From positions 496,001 through 560,000 of the forward strand of contig JAWPMO010000001.1 of NCBI GenBank assembly GCA_033344875.1: 64,000 nt of DNA, written 5' to 3'. The translations under genes and the position numbers were made by a program. Of this stretch, positions 1-8,625 are shown in pieces. The first letter of the stretch is position 1; each line of letters starts with the position of its first letter. The notes under the pieces were generated by a model. It saw only the letters and a list, made by a program, of their open reading frames with translations, was not told the origin of the DNA and ran no database searches. The DNA is from Ilumatobacteraceae bacterium. Lineage in GTDB: Bacteria > Actinomycetota > Acidimicrobiia > Acidimicrobiales > Ilumatobacteraceae.

Positions 1-968
1 TGGACAACGGCACGTACTACATGAAGCCGATGAACTGCCCGATGCACTGTCTGATCTTCAAGAGCAGGCAGCGGTCGTACCGGGAGCTCCCGCTCCGGCT
101 GTTCGAGCTCGGCAACGTCTACCGCTACGAGCGGGCCGGCACGCTGCACGGTCTGCTCCGGATCCGCGGGTTCACGCAGGACGACAGTCACATCTACTGC
201 ACCAAGGAGCAGCTCGCCGACGAGATCGCGTCGCTGCTCGACTTCGTGCTGTCGGTGCTGCGGGCCTTCGGGTTCGAGGACTTCACGTTCAACCTCTCGA
301 CCAAGGACCCCGAGAAGTACGTCGGTTCCGACGAGATCTGGGACGAGGCGACCGAGGCGCTGCGCCAGGCGCTCGACTCCCACGGGCTCGAGTACGCGAT
401 CAAGGAAGGCGACGCCGCGTTCTACGGCCCGAAGATCGACATCGACGTGCGTGATGCGATCGGACGCTCCTGGCAGCTGTCGACCATTCAGGCCGACTTC
501 CAGTTGCCCGAGCGGTTCGACCTCGAGTACGTCGGTGCCGACAACGAGCGCCACCGCCCGATCATGTTGCACCGCGCCCTGCTCGGGTCGATCGAGCGCT
601 TCATGGGTGTGCTGATCGAGCACTACGCGGGCAACTTCCCGACCTGGCTCGCACCGCTGCAGGTCCGGGTGCTGCCGGTCTCGACCGCGCACGAGGAGTA
701 CGCCGAGACGGTGCGCAGCCGCCTCGCCGACGCCGACGTCCGGGTCGACGTGATCGGTGCCAACGACGCACTCGGCAAGCGGATCCGCTCGTCGAAGATG
801 GAGAAGATCCCGTACATCCTCGTCGTCGGCGACGACGACGTCGCCGCGACGACCGTCGGTGTGAACCCCCGCGGGGGAGAGGTCGAGCGCGATGTCGACC
901 TCGGCGAGTTCGTGCAGCGCGTGGCCGACGAGGTGTCCGATGCCACGCATCAGGCGCTCAGCGCCTGA
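1..968 (+). CDS. thrS: Threonine--tRNA ligase, C-terminal part (5' end outside window)
   Basis: Charges tRNA-Thr with threonine in the cytosol. The reading frame is open from base 3, so the gene begins upstream of the window. The visible part holds the class II synthetase core: the MNCPMHC zinc/threonine-site segment, motif 2 (YRYERAGTLHGLLRIRGFTQDD), and motif 3 around HRALLGSIERFMG. The anticodon-binding domain follows (from about LAPLQVRVLPVS). The editing and TGS domains must lie upstream. It is the first gene of a conserved block with the HIT, phosphatidylinositol-phosphate synthase, acyltransferase and pimA genes, the same order known around thrS in mycobacteria. Identification is firm. 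Confidence 0.97.
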   Translation, partial: DNGTYYMKPMNCPMHCLIFKSRQRSYRELPLRLFELGNVYRYERAGTLHGLLRIRGFTQDDSHIYCTKEQLADEIASLLDFVLSVLRAFGFEDFTFNLSTKDPEKYVGSDEIWDEATEALRQALDSHGLEYAIKEGDAAFYGPKIDIDVRDAIGRSWQLSTIQADFQLPERFDLEYVGADNERHRPIMLHRALLGSIERFMGVLIEHYAGNFPTWLAPLQVRVLPVSTAHEEYAETVRSRLADADVRVDVIGANDALGKRIRSSKMEKIPYILVVGDDDVAATTVGVNPRGGEVERDVDLGEFVQRVADEVSDATHQALSA

Positions 969-977
969 CCCGAGGCG

Positions 978-1445
978 TCACGACTCCGGCACGAACGACG
1001 CCTTGCTGTAGTCGAACGAGATGATCCGGGTCGGACGAATTCGGATCAGGACCGGATCCCACTTGTCGGCCATGCCGGCGGCGTACGCGGCAGCGGCGTC
1101 GTGATCGCCGATGTAGCGCTCGAAGATGCTCACCCGGCGCTCCGCCGCGTCGGTCGGGTCGACCGTGGCCTCCCCGGAGATCATCACGCCCCGGTACGGC
1201 ATCGATGCGCTGTCGATCAGGATGGTGACCCTGGGATCGCGTTCGACGTTCTTGACCTTGCGCTGCACCGATTGTGTGCTGACGCGAACTTCACCGTCCC
1301 GCCACTCGTACCAGATCGGCAGCGTGTGCGGTGTGCCGTCGGGATCGATCGTGCTCAGACGCGCCAGATGCGGTTCGGCGAGGAACTCGTCGAGTTCGGC
1401 CTCGGTCATCGCCGGCATCTGTGGATAGCCATGGACTTCGGTCAC
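978..1445 (-). CDS. Pyridoxamine 5'-phosphate oxidase-fold protein (possible F420- or FMN-dependent enzyme)
   Basis: A 155-residue split-barrel protein. The N-terminal run LSTIDPDGTPHTLPIWYEW, the basic KVKNVERDPRV segment and the later YRGVMISGEATV strand are typical of the PNPOx-like family that binds FMN, F420 or heme; the substrate cannot be told from sequence. GTG at 1443-1445 was chosen as start because a GAGGAGGT site lies 5 nt upstream at 1451-1458. The frame remains open further upstream but without family similarity. It converges on thrS with a 9-bp gap and is divergent from the HIT gene. Confidence 0.85.
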   Translation of the reverse strand: MTEVHGYPQMPAMTEAELDEFLAEPHLARLSTIDPDGTPHTLPIWYEWRDGEVRVSTQSVQRKVKNVERDPRVTILIDSASMPYRGVMISGEATVDPTDAAERRVSIFERYIGDHDAAAAYAAGMADKWDPVLIRIRPTRIISFDYSKASFVPES

Positions 1446-1521
1446 GGCCCACCTCCTCGTTGTCGGACCACCATGTTCGCGCAGCGACTCCGTCCGACGC
1501 GCCGGTGGTAGACAACAGGAC

Positions 1522-2034
1522 ATGACTCCGCTCGAACGACTCTGGAACGGCTGGCGGGCCACGTACGTCCAGTCGGTCGGCACCTCCGAGGTGCCGGCGG
1601 GGGAGGGCAGCATCTTCACGCGCATCCTCGCTTCCGGGATGAGCGACGAGGAGGCCAACATCGTCCACCGCGGGGAGCACGTGTTCGTGATCCTCAACGC
1701 GTACCCGTACGGGACGGGGCACACACTGATCCTGCCGTACCGTGAGGTGGCCGACCTCGAAGCACTCACCGTCGACGAGACGACCGAGCTGTGGGCAACC
1801 GCGACCGACACCGTGCGCGCGGTCAAGACGGCCTACCGTCCCGACGGTGTGAACGTCGGTCTCAACCTCGGACGCCCGGCGGGCGGATCGGTCAGCGAGC
1901 ACCTGCACGTCCACGTCGTGCCGCGCTGGACGGGCGATGCGAACTTCATGACGGCGGTCGCCAACACGCGCACACTCCCCGAACCGCTGGCTGACACCGC
2001 ACGCAAGCTCCGGTCGGCTTGGCCAGTAGGCTGA
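1522..2034 (+). CDS. HIT-family nucleotide phosphorylase/hydrolase (AP4A phosphorylase-like)
   Basis: A 170-residue HIT protein with the histidine-triad motif SEHLHVHVVPRW near residue 135, whose middle histidine forms the nucleotidyl intermediate in the family. The upstream segment ILNAYPYGTGHTLILPYREV is the usual HIT nucleotide-binding core. Its place between thrS and the PIP-synthase gene matches the mycobacterial diadenosine-tetraphosphate phosphorylase (Rv2613c type), so AP4A turnover is the best guess, based on family and neighbours. The ATG at 1522 has only a weak upstream purine stretch; a TAGACA box 8 nt before it could be a -10 element. Confidence 0.9.
   Translation: MTPLERLWNGWRATYVQSVGTSEVPAGEGSIFTRILASGMSDEEANIVHRGEHVFVILNAYPYGTGHTLILPYREVADLEALTVDETTELWATATDTVRAVKTAYRPDGVNVGLNLGRPAGGSVSEHLHVHVVPRWTGDANFMTAVANTRTLPEPLADTARKLRSAWPVG
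2027..2032 (+). promoter_or_regulatory. -10 box (TAGGCT) for a probable leaderless transcript
   Basis: TAGGCT ends 9 nt before the ATG at 2042 and lies within the last codons of the HIT gene. It matches the TANNNT boxes found 5-9 nt before many starts in this window. It would allow the downstream lipid genes to be transcribed independently of thrS. Confidence 0.5.
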
Positions 2035-2041
2035 GTCGATC

Positions 2042-2554
2042 ATGAGTTCCCCCGATTCCGTCGACGACCTGCGCGACGAACTCCCGGACGACATCAACGC
2101 CGCCGATTTCGTCGGGGCGTACCGATTCCCCGACAACTCGCGCCGCCGGATTCCCGGCTACCTGTACCTGGCGCTCGCCGTGGTCTGCCTGGTCGCCTAT
2201 CTCACCGGCCGCGACTCGTCGCCGATCGTCAACGGTGGTCTGGGCTGGGCGGCGGTGATCCTGGGTGTCGCCGGGGTCGTCAGCATCACCTCCGGGTGGC
2301 GGATGAAGATCGACGAGAAAGAAGCGTTGGTCGAGGCCCAGCAGGCGATCGGCTTCCCGGTCGGACACGCGTCGGCCCAACAGGTCTGGCACGGGCTGCG
2401 CAGCCGCCCGACGTGGCGCGTGCTCTGCTACTCGACCGAAGAACCACCCGAACGTCGCGGTCTGGTGCTGGTCGACGCGGTCGACGGCCGCGTGATCCAG
2501 CACCTCGTCGAAGACAACCCCGAGCAGTGGCGGCCGTCGCCGTCCGACGCATGA
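2042..2554 (+). CDS. Small two-helix membrane protein of unknown function in the PIM locus
   Basis: A 170-residue protein that I do not recognise. An acidic N-terminus (about 45 residues) is followed by two hydrophobic segments (about residues 40-58 and 65-85, LYLALAVVCLVAYL and GLGWAAVILGVAGVVSI). A soluble C-terminal domain of about 75 residues ends in a hydrophilic tail. It sits 7 nt after the HIT gene and 13 nt before the PIP-synthase gene, so it is probably co-transcribed with the lipid genes. It may be a partner of PIP synthase or of the mannosyl pathway; this is inference from position only. Confidence 0.8.
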   Translation: MSSPDSVDDLRDELPDDINAADFVGAYRFPDNSRRRIPGYLYLALAVVCLVAYLTGRDSSPIVNGGLGWAAVILGVAGVVSITSGWRMKIDEKEALVEAQQAIGFPVGHASAQQVWHGLRSRPTWRVLCYSTEEPPERRGLVLVDAVDGRVIQHLVEDNPEQWRPSPSDA

Positions 2555-2567
2555 TCGGCCTCGACTG

Positions 2568-3284
2568 ATGTTCGACGGCAAGTTCCGCGCTCCGGTCGAC
2601 GCCGCGGTCAAGCCGATGGGCGCCGCGCTCCGGAAGACCAAGCTGACCCCCGACCACCTGACCGTGGTCGGGCTGGTCGTCGGTGCGGCATCGGCGGTCG
2701 CGGTCGGTTCCGGTCATCTGCGTTGGGGGCTCGTGCTCGTCATCCTGGCGGCCCTGCCCGACCTGCTCGACGGCGCGCTCGCCAAGGCGTCCAACACGTC
2801 GAGTCAGCGGGGTGCGTTCTTCGACTCGACGGTCGATCGCGTCACCGATGCGCTCCTGCTCGGCGGTATCGCCTACTACTTCGCCGAGACTCAGGATCCC
2901 CGCCTGGCCGTCCTGCCGTTCGCGGTCTCGGCGGTCTCGTCGGTCATCTCGTACCAGCGGGCCAAGGCCGAATCGCTCGGGCTCGATGCCAAGGGCGGCC
3001 TGATGGAACGCGCCGAGCGGATCGTCGTGCTGTGCATCGGCCTCTTCATCGAGCCGTGGGTCGACGGCGCACTGGTGTGGATCCTGTGGGGCATGCTCGT
3101 GCTGATCTCGATCACGGCCGTGCAGCGGTTCGTCAAGGTGTGGAAGCAGGCGGCGGTCGCTCCGGTCACGCAGGCCCGCATCGACATGCGCCGCGAGCAG
3201 CGGATGGCCCGTCGCGATGCACGAACCCGACGCCGGAGCACTCGGGTGCCCCTGCGTGAGCGGGTGCCCCGTCGACAGGACTGA
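2568..3284 (+). CDS. pgsA: CDP-alcohol phosphatidyltransferase, probable phosphatidylinositol-phosphate synthase
   Basis: A 238-residue membrane enzyme that would transfer a phosphatidyl group from CDP-diacylglycerol to inositol phosphate, the first step toward PI and PI-mannosides. The family motif is seen as DLLDGALAK, then GAFFDSTVD about 10 residues later, giving all four metal-binding aspartates. The usual DGxxAR has Lys instead of Arg. Around six hydrophobic segments fill the rest, and the C-terminus is Arg-rich. Its location beside the acyltransferase and pimA argues for PIP synthase rather than glycerophosphate phosphatidyltransferase, though sequence alone does not exclude the latter. 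Confidence 0.88.
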   Translation: MFDGKFRAPVDAAVKPMGAALRKTKLTPDHLTVVGLVVGAASAVAVGSGHLRWGLVLVILAALPDLLDGALAKASNTSSQRGAFFDSTVDRVTDALLLGGIAYYFAETQDPRLAVLPFAVSAVSSVISYQRAKAESLGLDAKGGLMERAERIVVLCIGLFIEPWVDGALVWILWGMLVLISITAVQRFVKVWKQAAVAPVTQARIDMRREQRMARRDARTRRRSTRVPLRERVPRRQD

Positions 3285-3291
3285 TCGGTCG

Positions 3292-4209
3292 GTGAGCCGG
3301 TCGCGTCCCACCCTCAGCGACGCCGCAGCACTCGGCGGGTACCGGTTGGCGGCGCTCGCAGCTCGCGGGCTGCCCGGGTTCGCAGCGCAGGGCCTCGCTC
3401 CGGCGCTCGGGTTCGGTGCCAGCTTCGCCAGCCTCGAACGCCGCTCGATGATCGAGCGGCATCTCCGCCGAGCCGACCCGACGATCGGCGGCGTCCGACT
3501 CAGGCGCTCGGTGCAGGAAGCGTTCGACTCGTACACCCGCTACTGGCTCGAGAGTTTTCGGCTGCCGCACCTGAACGGGCGCGCCGTCGAGCGAGGGATG
3601 CGCGTGCAGGGCTACGAGCACGTCGTGGAGGCGCTCGACGCCGGCAACGGAGTGATCCTCGCATTGCCCCACCTGGGTGGCTGGGAATGGGCCGGACGCT
3701 GGCTGGTCGAGCGTGGTCACGGCATCACCGTGGTGGTCGAGCAGATCGAACCACCCGAACTGTTCGATTGGTTCGTCGATCTGCGTCAGAAGCTGGGCAT
3801 GAACGTGGTCGCGCTGGGGCCCTCAGCCGGGCGCGAGGTGCTCGCCGCCCTGAAACGCAACGAGGTGGTGTGTCTGCTCAGCGATCGAGACATCCAGCGC
3901 ACCGGTGTCGAGGTCGAGTTCTTCGGTGAAGTCACCACGCTGCCGGCCGGGCCGGCCACGCTCTCGCTGCGCACCGGCGCACCGTTGTTGCCGACGGCGG
4001 TGTACTTCACCGATCGCACCGACGGCCACCTCGGCGTGGTCAGGCCGCCGGTCGACATCAGCCGATCCGACGACGGTCTGCGGGCCGATGTCGCCAGGGT
4101 GACCCAGGCGCTCGCCGACGAACTCGAGCACCTGATCCGACGGGCGCCGCACCAGTGGCACCTCTTCCAGCCCAACTGGCCGAGCGATCCCGGGTACGCG
4201 GCGGGCTGA
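3292..4209 (+). CDS. LpxL/HtrB-family acyltransferase, PatA-like (PIM acylation)
   Basis: A 305-residue acyltransferase of the lysophospholipid/lauroyl transferase fold. The catalytic HxxxxE motif is in ALPHLGGWEWAGRWL, with a conserved segment around CLLSDRDIQRTGVEVEFFG. By position after PIP synthase it corresponds to mycobacterial PatA, which acylates the mannose of PIM; the precise acceptor is inferred. GTG at 3292 is chosen because it lies 7 nt after the pgsA stop; the frame is open further upstream only inside pgsA. Confidence 0.88.
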   Translation: MSRSRPTLSDAAALGGYRLAALAARGLPGFAAQGLAPALGFGASFASLERRSMIERHLRRADPTIGGVRLRRSVQEAFDSYTRYWLESFRLPHLNGRAVERGMRVQGYEHVVEALDAGNGVILALPHLGGWEWAGRWLVERGHGITVVVEQIEPPELFDWFVDLRQKLGMNVVALGPSAGREVLAALKRNEVVCLLSDRDIQRTGVEVEFFGEVTTLPAGPATLSLRTGAPLLPTAVYFTDRTDGHLGVVRPPVDISRSDDGLRADVARVTQALADELEHLIRRAPHQWHLFQPNWPSDPGYAAG

Positions 4210-4247
4210 CCCTCAACTCGGGTGATGCCCGTGCCGATGACCCGTTG

Positions 4248-6872
4248 ATGAATCGGTCGCTCTTCGCGCCCATCGGCCTCGGGCTGTTCGGTCTCGGTGC
4301 TCTTCTCGCGTACCTGTTGCCGACGGCATCGAAGAACACCGAATACGCCGCCGCCGGTGCACCGGCGTTCGCCGCGATCGCCGTGGTGATCGCCATCGTG
4401 ACGTTCCGCCCGGTCCGCCCCGTTCCGTGGCTCCTGTACGCCGTCGGGATCACGATGCTCGGCGTCGCCACACTCGTGCGGGCCGACGAATGGTACGGCT
4501 CGACCGGCGTCATGTTCCCGGCCGGGTACGAGGCGTTCACGATCCTGGCGTACCCCTCGCTCTTCGTCGCCACGATCGGGATCTCATCCGGTCGGCGTCA
4601 CGCTCGCGATCTGCTCGCCGGCTCCGAACCGATCATCTACGCCATCGCCGTCACGGCGTTGATCTGGCTGGCCGTCACCGGGCCGTACCTCGAAGACGGC
4701 ACGATGCCGTTGACCGCCGAGGCGTGGATCTGGGTGTTTCCTCTGCTCGACGGCCTGCTGGCACTGCTCTCGCTGCGTCGGAGCGACCGCTCGGAACCGG
4801 GCCACCGCGCCTTCCAGACGATGACGCTGGGGTTCCTCGTCCTCGGCGGGGCCCACGTGCTGACCGGCTGGGAGGCGTACGAGGGCGGGCTCCAGCTGGG
4901 CTCCATGGTCGCCGCGTCGGCCATGGTCGGGCCGATCTTGCTCGGACTGGCCGCGACGATGCCATCATTGCGGCCAGTGGTAGCAGGAACCGGTGAACCC
5001 TTCCGTGTCCACTGGGCACAGATTTTCGGACTGCTCCTCGCCGCGCTCGTCCCGCTCGGAGCGATGATCCTGATGCTCGCGGCCGGACTCTCGTCGACGT
5101 CGTCGTTCGTGGTCGTGTCGCTCGCGACCGTGAGTGTGATCGTCCTCGCGCTGGCCCGCATGTGGCGGCTGGTCGACCAGGTCCGACTGCTCACCGAGCA
5201 GCGTGGCCACGCTCGTCTCGCCGCGATGGTCGAGCACTCCAGCGACGTCGTGATGCTCGCCGACGACCAGGGCCGGGTGAACTATGCCAGCCCGGGGCTT
5301 CGGGCGACCCTCGGGTACGACCCCGAGAGCTGGTCGGGACGCCATCTGCTCGACGTCGTGGTCGAAGAGGAGCGCGACGACGCGCTGCGCCAGTTCGAGC
5401 GACTCGTCGAGTACGGACACGGTGGCACGGTCGAGTTCGAGACCGGCCTGCTGCACGTCGACGGCCAGCATCGGAAAGCCAACGTCGTCGTCGCCAACCT
5501 GGTCGGCGGTGCCGCGGTCGACGGGATCGTCGCCACGTTCCGTGACGTCACCGAGCAGCGCAACCTCGAGCGACAGCTGAGCCACCGGGCGTTCCACGAC
5601 GAACTCACCGGTCTGGCGAACCGTGCGCTGTTCCTCGACCGCATGGATCACGCGCTCCGGGTCACGCGTCCGCAGAGCGATCCGGTCGTCGTGCTCTTCG
5701 TCGACCTCGACGACTTCAAGTCGGTCAACGACGTGCTCGGGCACGCCGTTGGCGACCAACTCCTCAAGACCGTTGCCGACCGCATCCGCAACGCCGCCGG
5801 CAGCGGCGACACCGCAGCCCGGCTCGGCGGCGACGAGTTCGCCATCCTGCTCGAGGACCGCGGTGGCATCGATCGGGCGATCGACGTCGCCGAGACGTTG
5901 CTCGATGCGCTCCGTGACCCGGTCACGATCGCCGGGTACGACGTCGCCGTCCTGGCCAGCGTCGGCGTGGCCGTCGCCGCTCCGGGCATGAACACGACCA
6001 GCCTGCTCCGCGATGCCGACGTGGCGATGTACGAAGCCAAGCGGGCCGGCAAGGGCCAGATCCGCATCTTCGATCCGGCCATGCGCCTGGTCGCCACGAA
6101 GCACCTCGAGTACCGCAGCGAGCTCGCCGCCGCACTCGAGCACGACCAACTCCGGCTCGTGTACATGCCGTTCGTCGACCTGCGCAGCGGTCAGGTCACC
6201 GGCGCCGAGGCGCTCGTGCGCTGGCACCATCCCACCCACGGCGACGTGCCGGCCAGCGACTTCATCCCGATCGCCGAGCGTTCGGGTCTGATCGTGCCGA
6301 TGGGGTACTGGATCCTCGACGAGGCGCTCGCTCAGGCAGCGGCGTGGCGACCGGGGCTGTACCTCAGCGTCAACGTGTCGGGCGTGCAGATCCGCCAGAC
6401 CGACTTCGCCGAGCGGGTCATCGAGGCCGTCGATCGCCATCACGTCGATCCGAGCTCCGTCGTGTTCGAGATCACCGAGACCGTCCTCGTCGACGAGGGC
6501 GACCGCGCGACCGAGACGATCCGGCGGCTCCGCGAGGAGGGGTTCCGGTTCGCCGTCGACGACTACGGCGCCGACTACTGCTCGCTGAGCCACCTCCAGC
6601 GGCATCCGGTCGATCTCCTGAAGATCGACCGCGCCTCGATCGAGGAGTTCGGCAACGACCCGCGCGGCAACACGTTGGCCCGCACGATCCTGCAGATGGC
6701 GGAGTCGCTGGCGCTCCAGACCGTCGCGGAGGGCATCGAGACGTCGAGCCAGCTGCGCGAGCTCCGCCGGTACGGGTGTGACCTCGGTCAGGGGTACTTG
6801 CTCTCGAAACCGCTCGAGGCGAACGAACTCGCACAGCGGTTCCGTCAGGCCGACGCCGTCGGCGCCTACTGA
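4248..6872 (+). CDS. Membrane-bound PAS-GGDEF-EAL cyclic-di-GMP enzyme
   Basis: An 874-residue protein that may make and degrade cyclic-di-GMP. Residues 1 to about 305 form a multi-helix membrane sensor region; a PAS domain follows (about 325-445). The GGDEF domain carries an intact GGDEF at 527-531, and the EAL domain starts with EALVRW at 654-659. The EAL catalytic set looks complete: NVSG, ETV, VDDYGADY, KIDR, AEGIE and QGYL. The inhibitory I-site RxxD is replaced by GSGD just before GGDEF, so product inhibition is probably lost. It lies 38 nt after the PatA-like gene and 32 nt before pimA, an unexpected place for such an enzyme. ATG 4248 is the first start after the previous gene, without a clear ribosome site. 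Confidence 0.93.
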   Translation: MNRSLFAPIGLGLFGLGALLAYLLPTASKNTEYAAAGAPAFAAIAVVIAIVTFRPVRPVPWLLYAVGITMLGVATLVRADEWYGSTGVMFPAGYEAFTILAYPSLFVATIGISSGRRHARDLLAGSEPIIYAIAVTALIWLAVTGPYLEDGTMPLTAEAWIWVFPLLDGLLALLSLRRSDRSEPGHRAFQTMTLGFLVLGGAHVLTGWEAYEGGLQLGSMVAASAMVGPILLGLAATMPSLRPVVAGTGEPFRVHWAQIFGLLLAALVPLGAMILMLAAGLSSTSSFVVVSLATVSVIVLALARMWRLVDQVRLLTEQRGHARLAAMVEHSSDVVMLADDQGRVNYASPGLRATLGYDPESWSGRHLLDVVVEEERDDALRQFERLVEYGHGGTVEFETGLLHVDGQHRKANVVVANLVGGAAVDGIVATFRDVTEQRNLERQLSHRAFHDELTGLANRALFLDRMDHALRVTRPQSDPVVVLFVDLDDFKSVNDVLGHAVGDQLLKTVADRIRNAAGSGDTAARLGGDEFAILLEDRGGIDRAIDVAETLLDALRDPVTIAGYDVAVLASVGVAVAAPGMNTTSLLRDADVAMYEAKRAGKGQIRIFDPAMRLVATKHLEYRSELAAALEHDQLRLVYMPFVDLRSGQVTGAEALVRWHHPTHGDVPASDFIPIAERSGLIVPMGYWILDEALAQAAAWRPGLYLSVNVSGVQIRQTDFAERVIEAVDRHHVDPSSVVFEITETVLVDEGDRATETIRRLREEGFRFAVDDYGADYCSLSHLQRHPVDLLKIDRASIEEFGNDPRGNTLARTILQMAESLALQTVAEGIETSSQLRELRRYGCDLGQGYLLSKPLEANELAQRFRQADAVGAY

Positions 6873-6891
6873 CCACCGGCCGCCGTTCGGG

Positions 6892-6897
6892 TACCGT
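6892..6897 (+). promoter_or_regulatory. -10 box (TACCGT) for pimA, probably leaderless
   Basis: TACCGT ends exactly 7 nt before the GTG at 6905, the spacing expected when transcription begins at the start codon. It overlaps an alternative GTG at 6896, making that start unlikely. Confidence 0.55.
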
Positions 6898-6904
6898 GCT
6901 GTCG

Positions 6905-8050
6905 GTGACCCCCCACGGCGTGCGCTCCGATTCTGCGTCGCGTGGCCCATCGGCCCCGGCCCGACCGTTGCGGGTGGGCATGGTGTGCCCGTACAGCCTG
7001 TCGATTCCGGGTGGTGTCCAGGCGCAGGTGCTCGGCCTCGCCCGCGAGCTTCGTCGACAGGGACACGAGGTCAGGGTGCTCGGGCCGTGTGACGGGCCAC
7101 CGCCCGAGCCGTTCGTGACACCCTTGGGCGACAGTCTGCCGGCCTCGGCCAACGGGTCGGTCGCGCCGCTCGCTCCCGACCCGTCGGCAACCCTGCGGAC
7201 GATCCGGGTGCTGCGCGACGAGGCGTTCGACGTGGTCCACATCCACGAGCCGCTCGCCCCGGGCCCTCCGATCACGTCGGTGGTGCTGCACACCGCTCCG
7301 ACGGTCGGCACGTTCCACGCCGCGGGTCGATCCTCGAGCTATCGGTTCATGGCCGGGGGATTGCGGCGGATCCTCGGTCGCCTCGATCACAAGGTCGTGG
7401 TGTCGAAAGATGCGCTCGCGCTGGTGCAGGGCTACCTGGGTGGCGAGTTCGAGATGCTGTTCAACGGGGTGGAGACCACGGAGATCCGCAGTGTCGAACC
7501 CGCCCGGCCGGAGCGTCGCTCGATCTTCTTCGTCGGCCGCCACGAAGAGCGCAAGGGCCTCGGCGTGCTGCTGGCGGCGCTGCGTCTCACCGACGCCGAC
7601 ATCACCTGCTGGGTGGCGGGAGACGGCCCCGACTCGGCCGCCCTCCGCTCAGAGTACGCGGCCGACACGCGGATCGAGTGGCTGGGTCGGATCTCCGATG
7701 CCGACAAGATCGCCCGCTTGCGCGGTGCGTCACTGTTCTGCGCGCCGTCGTTGCACGGTGAGTCGTTCGGCGTCGTGCTGATCGAGGCGATGGCGGCCGG
7801 GACCCCCGTCGTCGCGAGTTCGCTCGACGGCTACCGCAACGTCGCCACGCACGGCGTCGACTCGCTGCTCGTGCCTCCGGGCGACCCCGAAGCCCTCGCG
7901 CGGGCGATCGAGCAGGTGCTGGCCGACGACGATCTCGCGGCCCGACTCGTGGCGAACGGTGAGCATCGGGCGGAGGACTTCGCCATGTCGAGCCTGGCTG
8001 CGGCCTATGTGGGCATCTACGAACGCCTGAGGGCGGGCGGCGTAGACTGA
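6905..8050 (+). CDS. pimA: Phosphatidylinositol alpha-mannosyltransferase (PimA-like, GT4)
   Basis: A 381-residue GT4 glycosyltransferase that transfers mannose from GDP-mannose to phosphatidylinositol at the inner face of the membrane. The N-terminal Rossmann half begins with VGMVCPYSLSIPGGVQ, which closely resembles PimA. The second half has FFVGRHEERKGL, then APSLHGESFGVVLIEAMAAG, the donor-binding E-x7-E region, and ends with VPPGDPEAL. The conserved VHIHEP and TFHA segments are also present. Locus order thrS-HIT-PIP synthase-acyltransferase-pimA supports the role. Start 6905 is favoured by the -10 box; 6896 is the alternative. Confidence 0.92.
   Translation: MTPHGVRSDSASRGPSAPARPLRVGMVCPYSLSIPGGVQAQVLGLARELRRQGHEVRVLGPCDGPPPEPFVTPLGDSLPASANGSVAPLAPDPSATLRTIRVLRDEAFDVVHIHEPLAPGPPITSVVLHTAPTVGTFHAAGRSSSYRFMAGGLRRILGRLDHKVVVSKDALALVQGYLGGEFEMLFNGVETTEIRSVEPARPERRSIFFVGRHEERKGLGVLLAALRLTDADITCWVAGDGPDSAALRSEYAADTRIEWLGRISDADKIARLRGASLFCAPSLHGESFGVVLIEAMAAGTPVVASSLDGYRNVATHGVDSLLVPPGDPEALARAIEQVLADDDLAARLVANGEHRAEDFAMSSLAAAYVGIYERLRAGGVD
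8043..8048 (+). promoter_or_regulatory. -10 box (TAGACT) for lemA-htpX, probably leaderless
   Basis: TAGACT ends exactly 7 nt before the ATG at 8056 and overlaps the pimA stop codon region. No Shine-Dalgarno sequence precedes lemA. Confidence 0.6.
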
Positions 8051-8055
8051 CGCCC

Positions 8056-8607
8056 ATGGTCTATTTCATCATCCTGCTGATCGTGGTGGTGGCGCTCGTC
8101 GCCTACCTGATCAGCGCCTACAACGGTCTGATTCGCCGGCGCAACCAGATCGAGAACGCCTGGTCACAGATCGACGTGCAGCTCAAGCGTCGCCTCGATC
8201 TGATCCCCAACCTCGTCGAGACGGTCAAGGGCTACGCCGCCCACGAGAAGGAGACACTCGACGCCGTGATCCAAGCGCGCAACGCGTCGGTCGCCGCCTC
8301 GACCCCGCACGAGCAGGCCAATGCCGAGAACATGCTCGAGGGCACCCTGAGTCGGTTGTTCGCACTGAGCGAGGCCTATCCCGACCTCAAGGCCAACCAG
8401 AACTTCCTGGCGCTCCAGGAGGAACTGACCGCCACCGAGGGCCGGGTCGCCTATTCGCGCCAGTTCTACAACGACAGCGTCCTGGCGTACAACAACAAGC
8501 TGCAGCAGTTCCCGACGATGTACTTCGCGAAGATGCTCAAGTTCGAGCGCCGCGAGTACTTCGAGGCGGACGAGGCGGCGCGCACGGCGCCGACCATCGA
8601 GTTCTGA
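8056..8607 (+). CDS. lemA: LemA family protein
   Basis: A 183-residue protein with one N-terminal membrane helix (residues 1-20) and a long helical domain facing one side of the membrane. The signature NQIENAWSQIDVQLKRRLDL and LIPNLVETVKGYAAHE is diagnostic of LemA. The family function is not settled, but it is very often paired with an HtpX-type protease, as here (gap 18 nt), suggesting a membrane-stress or quality-control role. Confidence 0.95.
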   Translation: MVYFIILLIVVVALVAYLISAYNGLIRRRNQIENAWSQIDVQLKRRLDLIPNLVETVKGYAAHEKETLDAVIQARNASVAASTPHEQANAENMLEGTLSRLFALSEAYPDLKANQNFLALQEELTATEGRVAYSRQFYNDSVLAYNNKLQQFPTMYFAKMLKFERREYFEADEAARTAPTIEF

Positions 8608-8625
8608 TCCGACCGTCCCCCCGAC

